64,000 nt of DNA. It comes from Phymatolithon calcareum (Eukaryota; Rhodophyta; Florideophyceae; Hapalidiales). The notes beneath the pieces are model-generated. The model had not been told where the DNA came from. It saw only the letters and a program-made list of their open reading frames with translations, and made no database searches. Positions 33,309 through 43,600 of this stretch are shown in pieces. Numbering within the stretch: the first letter of the stretch is position 1; every line of letters begins with the position of its first letter. Location of the stretch: assembly GCA_977006965.1 (NCBI GenBank), contig OZ345355.1, positions 496,001 through 560,000 on the forward strand, given 5' to 3'. Made by a program: the position numbers and the translations under genes.

Positions 33309-35449
33309 AGCCGCACAATGAGGCGCTCCGCAGACAAGTCGCGGCTTCTTGACCAGTGCATCTAACCCAACTTGAGTCTTATACCATGTTAATGAATGCA
33401 TCACTTTGAACATAGTCTTGTACATAAAAACCTCAATTGGAGTGAAGTCCTAAAATTCCAGCTGTCAGTAGCATTCGATAATTTCGAACTTATCCCGATG
33501 CGTTGCTGCCGTAGGAGCTATTTCATGCCTCGGGATTGTAGAGAAAATCAAGGAGACCATAACGAGTCCCGGAGGGTCCCTACATTGCCCCTGTGCACCT
33601 CGCAGCAACGTCAAGATTGCGATTCCTTCTCTTCTTGGCGCATTCTCGTCCCATGTGACACAGGGCAGCTGGATACCTGTACCCCTCGAGGCTCCAAATA
33701 TGGTCGTAAGAGAGAGCTCCGCTTAGCCTTGGAAAAATTCAAATTTTCGCGATTACTTATATTACAAGAATGCTATGGTGCAAGCCTTCTTGTTGTTTTG
33801 GGAGCTAGAGTTCGGCTTCTCTTCATGCATTAGTAGCATTTCGCAGTTCTAAAGGCAGACAATCTTGATGTTAATCCCGGCATTATGCCAATGGGAATCT
33901 ACTCCACCTAGTCATTCTTGTCTATTGTAGGAAGTCCAATCTGCAGTCGATAGTTTTCTCATTACTGATATACTGCTTTAGACACTATACCAGTCTTTTG
34001 CGGTGAACAGCGCTCTCCTTGACAAGCTGTAGACTACAAGTACCCTAGAGCTCTCCATTTCGGGGTCATATATTCTCGGATTGATGATACCAAGTCCCTC
34101 TGACTCGCTCGACCATCGCCATCTACCGGTTAGGATAGTATTAGACTACCACGTCTTTGCAGTGCGAGCTGTTGGTGAAATGTCAGTATGGCGAGTAGAC
34201 ACTTTCACACTTCTATGGACCGAATCGTCGTACATGCACAAATCAATGCCGGTGCTGTTGATTCTACCTTCCGAAAGTCGATAGGTTGCTCATGGCATGT
34301 TTTGATTGATTTTCCGACATGGTTTTTTGAGATCTCTTTCTTTACGCGAAAGCTACTCCAAATAACTCTTAGCATCGTCCCGGTACATGCATACGGAGCG
34401 ATTTGAAAGCGGGTGCTACAAAAACGCCGTTCCTAGATGGGAAAACTTCATGATTTTATTTTGAAAGTTCCCAAAACCTCTCAGACGCCTTATACCTGGG
34501 CGCAGTTGAAGTATTATTAACTGCACTTTGCTATAAATTTGGAGCGAAGGCTACGGAAAAAGATCAAGTTTTAGTGCAATGCAATACTGCAGTAGCAAAT
34601 TTTGACATCAATTAGTTAGCTGATTATTTCGACGCTCGTTGACGGACTAATCAAAATTATTTTCATTTTTTATATTTTCAAAGATCAAGCTTCCCTCCTT
34701 TGTGAGGTATGATATGCCATCGGTCGCATGATTTGCACTTGATTTGAAACGATATTACAATAATCAGATAATATGATACTGCCTATCCAGATTAAGTGAT
34801 TAATCACCTTGATGTTGATGCTCATCCCTACATTTACGATTTGAACTATTCTGTAGGTCGGTTAGATTTTAGCTCAAGCACACAGTATTGCCATGCAACG
34901 CATGTATTGTACGTTTTGGGGACCATCTTCAACGTGCGTGGAGGTTATCACTAAGAACCTATTTTTCTTGGTGCCCCGTGAATTGACGCTCCACTTTGTA
35001 TCATATTATTTCACGCGACGTCGGACATCTGCTCGGTGATGGCGGCTCCTCGGCGTCCCAGGCGTGAATGTCAGTCGAAATACCGGTGAAATCTTTCGGG
35101 ATGACAGAAAGTCGCCCTCGAGCTTACGTGTTTATTCATCGCTGCCGAGTCTGCTGGGCAGAGCTCACCAGCACTAATGGTGAGCTCTACTGCTAGGGTT
35201 GCGAACTGGAAGTGAAACCAGAACTGTACTGTACAAATATATATGATAATCTATATGTTACCCAAAAGGTCATGGCGTGAGAAATGTTGCCTAATGTTTA
35301 TGTTGCGGTGTGTGTGCGCATGTGCAAACCACCGTCATCCCATTCAGGGATAACTGCAACGCGCTATCGTTCAGGTCCAAGGCAGTGATACAGACAGATG
35401 CCAAGGGGACGATGAGTCCAAAGATATATGAATAGTCTGCGAACATAGC
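33309..35449. other. No recognisable gene; one strong hairpin
   Basis: A perfect 11-bp inverted repeat (AGAGCTCACCA/TGGTGAGCTCT, 7-nt loop) lies at 35160-35188. 34444-34480 resembles a LINE 3' tail on the minus strand. The open frames carry no motif. Confidence 0.4.
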
Positions 35450-35690
35450 TCGCGAAACAATTCGCGTATCGAGAGCAACAGTGAAAGTCCAAGAGGACGT
35501 CGCAATTGCACCGTTCGGAAGATAGGCAGCCCTGAACTGGAGAAGACAACGGGACTAGTGTCAAATAGAGCCATGGGAAGTCCATCGACATCACCTCTGA
35601 TCGAAATTGAGGCAAAGATTGGGAAACACACGAGAGGTTGGAGCAGAGCTAGAGCTCGAAACGTCTGACTGTATCTGAGACATACAACAG
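35450..35690 (+). pseudogene. LINE fragment (connection/thumb region)
   Basis: 35460-35560 matches 63590-63680 at nucleotide level (shared CGTATCGAGAGCA and CAGTGAAAGTCCAA). In the better copy that segment encodes the region after the RT domain, with EYATHITPDTIRVSRAAV. Indels break the frame. A reversed LINE-type tail follows at about 35703-35745 on the minus strand. Confidence 0.55.
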
Positions 35691-36072
35691 CTAGCGATAT
35701 ATGCTCTTTTATTGGAAGCTCCCAAAACCTCAATTTGAGCAACAGGGAGGATTCTCGCTGTCTTCCATACCGAACACGCTCTATTCTGTTAACAGCTCCT
35801 TCATTCGACTTTCTCCTCCTGTGAGGGTCAGAAATACAGCAGCTCATGGCCCGGGAAATCTAAAGCATACCCCGCACTTCGGGCTGAGAGGTATCGTCCA
35901 CCATAATCAAGCATGTGGTTGAAAAGTTTGATCCTAAATGTATTAAAATGGGTGGCATAGGAACAATTGTATGGCAGATGGCGGGGAAAGGCGTTCTTGA
36001 CCTCAGGTCCCTCTCAGTCCGAAGTATGGGATCTCTTTCATATAAACCACAGGTAATCTGCACCACATACAC

Positions 36073-36085
36073 AGTGAGCATTGTC
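36073..36085. repeat. Left target-site duplication of the LINE
   Basis: AGTGAGCATTGTC is repeated at 46577-46589, directly after the LINE poly(A) tail. Confidence 0.85.
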
Positions 36086-37900
36086 CTCTCCCCATGGCTT
36101 GGCTGAAAGCTCTGCTAGTCCCACTACACAAAAAAGGGGATCACGATGACCCAAAAAATTTCAGACCTATATCCCTACTGAGTCAAGTCAGAAAAATCGT
36201 GGAGGCCGCAATTGATACCCTACTCCGTCAAAGGTACAAGAACCACAACATCCAATTAGGATTCCAGAAAGGGAAGAGTACAGAGCTAGCCATCCTTCGA
36301 GCACTGGAACTGCAGAAGAGAGGGCAGAGATGTATCGCAGTATTGGATCTAAAAGCGGCGTATGACACAGTTCCAAGGAAACACCTGCAAGATCGAATGA
36401 GACTGTGTCTACCTCAGGAATTATGCGCGATGATCGAGGTTTTTTTGGTTGCTTCATGGGTATGCACAGTTGGGGATCCTCAGAAAAAGTGGTTCGTAAT
36501 CGACAGGGGAGTACCGCAAGGGTCCCCGTTGAGTCCAAGCTTGTACAACTTGTTCATGGACGAGTTCGCCGAAAGAATTAGCCAAGTACCACGAGAAGTC
36601 GCCGACGTCGCAGGAGTACTGTTTGCGGACGATGTACTCCTCACGGCTAAATCGCCTGCTGGACTGCAAAGACTTTTAGGCATTGCGTCAAAATGGGGAA
36701 AAGACCGGCAAATGACTTGGAACACGAACGCCGGAAAAAGTGAGGTTCTGTTGTCAGCGGACACGAGACCAGTTAACTTCAAGCTGTCAGGCAAAACACT
36801 AACGAAAGTCAAAGAAGTGTCATACCTTGGAATCTCACTGAGCAGTCAGGGGGTAACCGAGACAAGATGCTCGAGCGCATCCGGAACGCCAAGATCGCTG
36901 TGTATCAGTTAAGACCCCTTGGTGTCTCCAGGCGCGGTAATAACGCGCTTAAAGCTATCAAGGTATACAAGGCACTGATACAGCCAAGATGGGAGTATGC
37001 CATGCATCTAACACCTTGGACGCCGAGAATCCAGACAGCTATTGAAGAGGTAGAGAGGACCTTTTTCTCTCAAGTCCTTGGACCAATCGCGAAAAACCGG
37101 TCTGCAAGACTTCGTCTTCTCTGTCGCATCCAAGCAGCTGAAGACAGGAGAATGGTTTTAGCGCTCAAAATGCTCGTGAGAGCCAAGACAAAAAAAGAGA
37201 GCCTACTGGCCATCCCAAAGGATTGCAGAGACGTGGAGGAACTGCAATGGGTGTGTCGGGACATGGCAGCAATGCTAAGGCATGAGCAGTTCGAGAAGGC
37301 CTTGGAGTATCTTAAGCAAGGAATGTCGGCAGGATCCCTGAAAGCATCACTCTTCAATGATGAAGGGGAGTCTTTGGAATCAAGCAGAAAGAGAAAGATA
37401 CCGTACGATATAGTCGGAGCAATTCCAGTGATTTTAAGGCTTCCGAAAGTACGTCATCGTCAATTGGCGGTGAAGTGGGCGTTTGGGAGATTTCCCCCAC
37501 TGAGCACGACACTACTAGAAGACAAATTTGGCAAAATCATATCAAGGCTATTGCACACGGTTGAAACGTCTTTGGCGAGATACCAGCTGACCGGAGAAGA
37601 GACCAAGAAGACCGAAGAAGCACTGGACCAGCTACTCTTCTTTACCAGTGCCTTTTACGAGGACATGGAATAGAAAAACAAAGGATAAGAATTGCGAGCT
37701 CGAATCGCCGCTGAGCGCATAGAGGACTCTAAGCTTTTCCCACATCCGTCCGATGTGGGTTTTTGCAGCTAGGGCCACGATATACAAGATTGCGGAAGAA
37801 GCATATATGAATGTTATACTATGCTACAAGGCTGTAGCAACTGAAACGCATCTCCCTTACAGTCTAAAGAGTGTTACTGAGAGCGTTTAATAAATACTAC
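36086..37900 (+). mobile_element. 5'-truncated LINE (non-LTR retrotransposon)
   Basis: A 13-bp duplication on the left, RT coding sequence, an AATAAA-bearing 3' tail and, beyond the gypsy insertion, a run of nine A's then the second duplication copy at 46577. These are the marks of target-primed reverse transcription. The copy starts within the RT domain, so endonuclease and ORF1 are absent. The last 30 bp before the gypsy insertion (GTGTTACTGAGAGCG..AATAAATA) match tails elsewhere in the window. Confidence 0.85.
36094..37673 (+). pseudogene. LINE reverse transcriptase, one frameshift
   Basis: Frame one (36094-36912) has the RT motifs in order: LVPLHKKG..NFRPISLLS, GFQKGKST, VLDLKAAYDTVPR (motif A Asp), RGVPQGSPLSPSLYNLF (motif B) and GVLFADDVLLTAK (catalytic FADD). 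It then runs to EVSYLGISLS. A single missing base near 36867, in ..GVTETR/MLERIRN.., moves the reading into the frame of 36867-37673. That frame holds the C-terminal region with YKALIQPRWEYAMHLTPW and ends YEDME. Apart from this one lesion the coding sequence is open, so the insertion is not old. The clade is not assigned. Confidence 0.85.
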
Positions 37901-38221
37901 TGTAACGTACGCGTTGGCTGTGCGTCGTTAAGTGCGTGCACGAAGGCACACTAGAGGGCACCCCGCACAGTAAAGTTGTCTGTGCGGGTTCGTTTATTCG
38001 AAAACGTGTGCCCGTGGAGACAGTGAGTGTCTCCACTATTGTGTTGTGTGTTGGAGTGTTGAGTGTGTGTTCTCCGTTATCCCCTTCTCTCTCTCTGCTA
38101 TGTGAACTTGGCGAGCTATTTCTACTAAAATCTCCCGGAGGTACTCAACGATGATTGGCTAACGAGCAGTGAAAAGATCTCTCTGAGGTGCGCATCATAA
38201 TGCCCATTCAAAGGCATTACA
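37901..38221 (-). repeat. 3' LTR of the gypsy element
   Basis: 321 bp, identical to 46243-46563. Read on the minus strand it carries a CCAAT motif, then hairpin GTGGAGACA/TGTCTCCAC (38014-38036), AATAAA (37993-37998) and hairpin CCCGCACAG/CTGTGCGGG (37962-37988). Confidence 0.95.
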
Positions 38222-38227
38222 CCCCCC
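38222..38227 (-). other. Short polypurine tract
   Basis: On the minus strand GGGGGG directly precedes the 3' LTR start TGTAATG, the position of the plus-strand primer. Confidence 0.5.
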
Positions 38228-38728
38228 GGCCTTGAGGGAACGACAGGATGTTTGTCGTTTCCAACAGCGCGTCCGCGCGCGAAGAAGACCGGCACGCGGG
38301 ATGGTCAAGGTGGAGCGTTCAGAATTCGGTATGATACATGGATTAGGACAGGTGTCCGTCGGGTCAAATTATTTGTGTATGACAAAAATCTGATAATTGT
38401 TGCCACGTGTCAAAAGTGCCCAAAAAATATTTGGAAAACTTAGCGCTGGCAGGAAAAACACGTGGCATGCGCGGGAGATCACTCAGAGTGGATATTTCTA
38501 GTGCCCCCAAGTGATCTCGCGGTCGAACAGGAGGCAGCGCACCCAAACGAGCACCGGTACCTTGAGCATCCCAACCCGCGTTCCGTGCGTCCGTCGCTTG
38601 CTCCCTTGCGCGCCGTGCAGCGCCCGCTAAGTGGAAACCCGTTGCGCGCGTTTCGGCAAATCTCGATAAGTTGCTTAATTCCTTCCGACGATAGCTGAAA
38701 CGCAAGCACGGGTTGTGAACAGTCCACA
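38228..38728. other. Upstream region of the antisense gene
   Basis: No coding frame with motifs. It must hold the promoter of the plus-strand gene starting at 38729; no clear TATA box is seen. Confidence 0.4.
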
Positions 38729-40051
38729 ATGGTGTTGGTGAAGCATGTGCGCCGGCCAACGGGGAGCAAGACAAAGCAAACCGCACAGAAGAGCGCCGGA
38801 CCCGCGTTTCCGCGACGGGTCGTCGCGATGAAAGCGACCCGTCGTACGGCAGACAAGAGTGGGGAGGAGTGGGTCATCATGGGCAAGGCGGAAGGCCGGA
38901 ATTTCGCTCATATTGTTTTCTGCGACTGTTCTGCACGCTCTCCAGGTTGGTGGGTCCGACGGTTGCACCGAGGGTCGGAGAAACCGTATGCACAAGAGAT
39001 GTCGGCGACCGACGCCGACATTCAGAGAAGCTTCGGGCGCGCCGTGTACAAATGGTGCAAGGATCGGCCGGGAGTGAAGTTGAACCGCGAGATTGCGTAT
39101 CGATGGGGCTTAACCGAAGCGGTTGTGTTTGAAGACGAGTTCAACAGAACCACGGAACGCGATTCGCGTGAGATTGTGGAGGTAGGAAAAATATTCTACA
39201 ATCCTCTTGAACGTGGTAGAGGACTCTTTCTTCCAAACAACCTGCGCTACGCTGAACTCGAGCCGGGGTGTTATTACGGTGCAACCAGGACATCGGATGA
39301 ATGGTTTCTCATCCTGTACTACACGTCCCAAATCCAGATTGTGAAAGAAGGTGCGGTGGCACCATTGCGCAAGGGCGAAAACCGAATTGAAATCGCCCGA
39401 AACACACCATTGCATCAGCGACTTGACAAGTACGATAAATGGTGTACAGGAAGGCCGGGAAGAGTGCTCGTAATCGAGGGTCCAGGATGGAGGCCCAGAT
39501 CGCGGTCGGCGAACAAGCACTACTGCCAGAGCGAGCGCATTCTTGCCCGAAATAATGGCTTTGAATGCATGTTGAGCGTCATGGTGAATGCCATTTTTCC
39601 GTCAGGAAATGAGCAAGTCGCACGAGACGTTGGGCATCGTGCTCAATTGCAAACCATTCGCTCCTTGAAGGATTTGGCGAAATAGGTCGAGTACGAAGTG
39701 CGGACGTATCGGTTGATCGAGTACGAAGGGGCGAGAAGTGGGGCAGATGTAAGCTTGGATTGGCTTGTGAACAATTGTCGCGGTATCGCGGTAGTCCACC
39801 TGCTCGGGTCGAATTGTGTAACGCATCTTGTCTGTGTTGATGGGGACAAGAAGCTTGTTTACGACAGTATGGAGGAGTACCCACTGAAACTGTGTGCAGC
39901 GGCCGTGAAATGTTGCGTCGGAGACGGGAACAATATCGACAAGATTTTTGTTCGGAAGTTGGTATGCATAAGCCCCAACAACAAGGTAGGCAAGAAGCGG
40001 AAGCACAACAGTGCCCAGAGAAGGCGCCAGAAGAAACGTTTAGCGAAGTAA
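38729..40051 (+). CDS. Antisense accessory gene: H3-tail-like N-terminus, papain-like C-terminus
   Basis: One plus-strand frame of 440 codons interrupted by a single TAG (codon 319, 39683-39685). There is no ATG just after the TAG, so the second part needs read-through, or the TAG is a recent lesion. Residues 13-46 align without gaps to histone H3 residues 1-34 with 17 identities, including TKQTA, KS at K9/S10, PR, and KA..R. The middle (about 50-270) is not recognised. C280 in FECMLSVMVNAIF, H366 in CVTHLVCVDG and D379 in LVYDSMEEYP give the Cys-His-Asp order and spacing of papain-fold peptidases; this is inference. The C-terminus is basic (QRRRQKKRLAK). The frame does not overlap pol and has its own AATAAA at 40148, so it looks like a separate transcription unit opposite to gag-pol. 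Extra antisense ORFs are known in some plant gypsy elements; one with an H3 tail is not known to me. Confidence 0.75.
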
Positions 40052-40147
40052 TGGAGAAGAGAAATGTGAGAACGGCCGGAACAATAGGTTTGTGGCCGAA
40101 GTAGAAATGTGTTGAGCCCATGAATGTTGGAATTGTGATCGTTGAGA

Positions 40148-40153
40148 AATAAA
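40148..40153 (+). terminator. Polyadenylation signal of the antisense gene
   Basis: AATAAA lies 97 bp beyond the stop codon of the plus-strand gene and before the 93-bp repeats. Confidence 0.5.
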
Positions 40154-40215
40154 ACAGCTAGCTGCTGTTGGGTCATGTTGAGAGAACGGTGTACTGTTCG
40201 GTGAAAATGACTGTC

Positions 40216-40555
40216 ATGTCGAAGAATTGTCGACAGCGAAAGTCCACAGCCTGTCGAAGAAAGAACGACAGCGAAATGTGTGGCGACAGTCAAGCGCATA
40301 ATATAGCCATGTCGAAGAAATGTCGACAGCGAAGGTCCACAGCCTGTCGAAGAAAGAACGACAGCGAAACCTGTGGTGGCGTGGAAAAATCGCAGGAAGT
40401 CATGTCGAAGAAATGTCGACAGCGAAAGTCCGAAGCCTGTCGAAGAAATGACGACAGCGAAATCTTCAGTGACCTCCTGCACACAAGGAGCCATGTCGAA
40501 GAAATGTCGACAGCGAAAGTCCGAGCCTGTCGAAGAAAGGACGACAGCGAAAATC
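40216..40555. repeat. Four-copy 93-bp tandem repeat between antisense gene and pol
   Basis: Units start at 40216, 40309, 40402 and 40493. Each has two subunits of the form TGTCGAAGAA..CGACAGCGAAA. Periods are 93, 93 and 91 bp, so the first three stay in frame as a 31-residue repeat with MSKKCRQRKS and ACRRKNDSE (plus frame 40207-40635). The fourth has a one-base loss in its core. TGTCG/CGACA inversions allow small hairpins on either strand. It may be coding or a structured bidirectional 3' region. Confidence 0.85.
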
Positions 40556-40641
40556 TCGGTGGCTTCCTGTGTGAGCGCGATGATAATAGACAGACAGCGT
40601 ATGGTCAAGACGAGAAACAGGCGAGTGCTTTATAACATGTA

Positions 40642-43600
40642 TTACGATCTGAGCTTCATGGGAATTTGGCGAGAGCGCTGACTTCTGCGAGAGGAAGAAA
40701 CAGATGGAGGACGTGCAAAAGATGCGGGTGTGGCAGGTGGACCACGGCGGCGCGGAGACGATGCAACAAGCGTAGAATCGGCCCCGGGATGGATGAATTT
40801 TCGTTTCCGTGGACGACCGCGGCGGCGAGGAGTCGGCGGAACAAGCGGAGAAGCATCCGGGAGAGGAATTCCTGTTTGCTTCCGTGGACGACCACGACGA
40901 CGAGGGGTCTTTTGATGAGGGTGCGGAGCGAGCTGCGGAGCAGATACTGGCGAGGGATGAGGGTGAGAAGCGTCGTCATAGTCAACAGCAGGTTTGAAGT
41001 TCAACGTCCCTGTGAATGGGAAAACATAGCGGGCGTGGACGTCCTCAGTTCGTGAAACGCCGTCAGCAGTTGTAGTCACAGTGCAATTGTTGGAAGAGGA
41101 ATCGAAACGGAGAAGTTTCCATAGGCCGGAGTTGAAACTCTGAAAGCCTTGCGATTGCCCTTTGTTCGGAGGAAGACGAACATAGACAAGTGATCCAATG
41201 GGAACAGTGAACTGCTTGCGAGACCGGTTTAACTTTGCTTCCGTTTTGGAATGGTACTGGGACAGACGCAGAGCAGCAGCATCCCAAGCAGATTGGATGT
41301 TGTGCTCTAGAGTGGAGACATATTCCGCAAGAGACGGGTCCTTCTGGTTAGACGGGAGGAGAGCGTTCAAGGCCGGAGGAGCTGGTTCCCAGCCGTGCAT
41401 TAAGAAAAACGGCGTATGCTCAGTAGAGGTATGGACTGTGTGACGATATGCCTGAACGACAGGGCGGAGGAACTGCGACCAGAGGTGTTCGCTACCTTTG
41501 AGATTCTTTGCGATAGCATCTTTAATAGTCCTGTTCGCATGCTCAACAAACCCTTGAGTTTGAGAATGATGTGGCGGACCAGGGATAAAAGTCGAGCCAT
41601 AGTCGGACATAAGCTGCCGAAACTGCGGAGTCCACAATTCGGGAGCTCTGTCGGCGAAGACGTGGCGGCAAGCGTAGCTTTCGGAAAGCCAGTGATCCTT
41701 AAACGCACGTATAATCGTACTGCTTGTTCTGTCGCGTAACGGAACCGCAACAAGCCATTTGGTAAAATGGTTAACCATGACCAGAATCCAGCGATAGCCT
41801 TCCGGGGTGGTAGTTCGAGGGCCGATGATATCCAGTGACATGCGATGCGTAGGTGAGGTGGCCGGAGTGGAACTCAACAGTCCTTGTAGATACGACTTGG
41901 AGTTGCGACTATTGCACGGGTGACAAGAGGAGACGAACAGGACAACATCTTTGGAGAGCTGAGGCCAGTAGAAATGTCGAGAAATGTCACGCAGAGTGCG
42001 CAAAGCGCGGCGATGAGACGGTAGATGGAAGTGCTGAAGAACATATTCCCGAAGGGAGTGGGGAATGACAGGGCGCAAGAACGAACGAGATCGGGGAAGA
42101 TCACCTGCTTGATGGACCTTAGAGTAGGACGTAAAGTCCATGATACGCATCAGGATACCTTCGACTATGATGAAACGAGAGGAGAGAGATCGTAGCTTCG
42201 TCTTGTGTTGATCGTGGCAAAGTTGCAGGGCTCGCGTCTCCGGCGGGGAGAGTGGCGGTAGCGCTTGAGTGCTGCTCAGGTGCTCGTGCCACATCCAACA
42301 ATAGGGATCCCGGTATTGGGCGGAGATCAGCTTTGTAGTAGTGAAGAGGCCGTCGACAGTCGGAGAAGCGCTGCTCGAAGATGAGGGCGATACCGATAAG
42401 ATCTCGAGCGGATACGTAAAAATCGGAGAAACGGAACTCAAAGAAACAGGATTCCGGGACAAGGCGTCGGCCACTTGATTACACGTCCCAGGCACATGTT
42501 CGACAGTAAAACGGTAGCTGGAAACCAAGAGCGACCAGCGAAGCAACTTGGGAGCCAACGATTTGGCCGTGGAGAGCCACTGAAGGGAAGAGGCGTCAGT
42601 GCGCCATACGAATGGGCGTCCGTACAGATACACGCGAAATTTCTTGAGGGCGTAGACGAAAGAGAAAAGTTCTTTCTCTGGAGTGCTCCAGTCAGATTCA
42701 CGGTCAGTGAATGCGTGACTTAGAAACTGGACAGGCCTGAGTTCGCCAGAGTCGTCATGCTGTTGCAACACAGCGCCCACGCCAATATCGCTGGCATCGG
42801 TAGAGAGAATGAACGGTTTGTCCCATTGGGGAAAGGCGAGAACAGGACTGCGGGAAATGCGGGTTTGAAGTTCAGAAAAGGCAGTGGCTCGTTCTGGAGT
42901 CCAAACAAATTCCGAATTCTTCCGGCTTAAAGAAACCAAAGGTGCAGCGATGTGAGCGAATCGAGGGACGAATCGACGATAAAAGTTGGCGAGAGCAACA
43001 AAGCTTTTGACAGCCTTCTTCCCGGCAGAGGGACTTTCGGCATGTTGTGGAGACGGAAAACTCTTGACGGCGTCGACTAATGCCGGTTTGGGAAGTACCC
43101 CGTTTTGAGTAACCACGTGACCCAGGTACTCGATATTGGCTGCGCCAAACTTGCATTTGGGAAGGTTCAGCTGACACTTGAAGAAGCGCAAACGGTTGAA
43201 AATAACACGCAAATCGCGAAGATGATTCTTGAACGATGAAGAAAACACGATTATATCATCCAAGTAGATGAGAGCACAGTGGTAATTGAGGCCACGAAGA
43301 ATGTAGTCCATGGTCTGTTGGAACATAGCCGGTGCATTTATCCATCCGAAAGGTAATCGTCGCCACTGATACAGGCCGGACCGAGTGGAGAAAGCAGTCT
43401 TGTCCCTTGATGAGCGGGCCAAAGGCAGTTGATGGAACCCAGAAGCAGCGTCAAGAGTGGAGAAATACTTCATGCCGTGCAAAGAGTCCAGAATGTCATC
43501 CAAGCGTGGTAGCCGATACGCGGCTTGAAGAGTGACTGCATTGAGGCGGCGGTAATCAATGCAAAATCGTATTTTGCCGTTGGGTTTGGACACCAGAACA

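Noticed and set aside
37936-38154. 72-aa ORF present in both LTRs
   Set aside because: It is on the strand opposite to gag-pol within the LTR, and is repeated only because the LTRs are identical.
3768-40051. Stop-codon reassignment, because several frames are broken by a single TAG or TGA
   Set aside because: The intact H3 genes end in TAG, the H3-like gene in TGA, and H4, CAP and VioB-like genes in TAA, all at the expected protein ends. Ordinary decay explains the broken frames.
39859-40608. Minus-strand 249-aa frame over the 93-bp repeats
   Set aside because: It is the reverse-strand shadow of a tandem repeat whose period is near a multiple of three.
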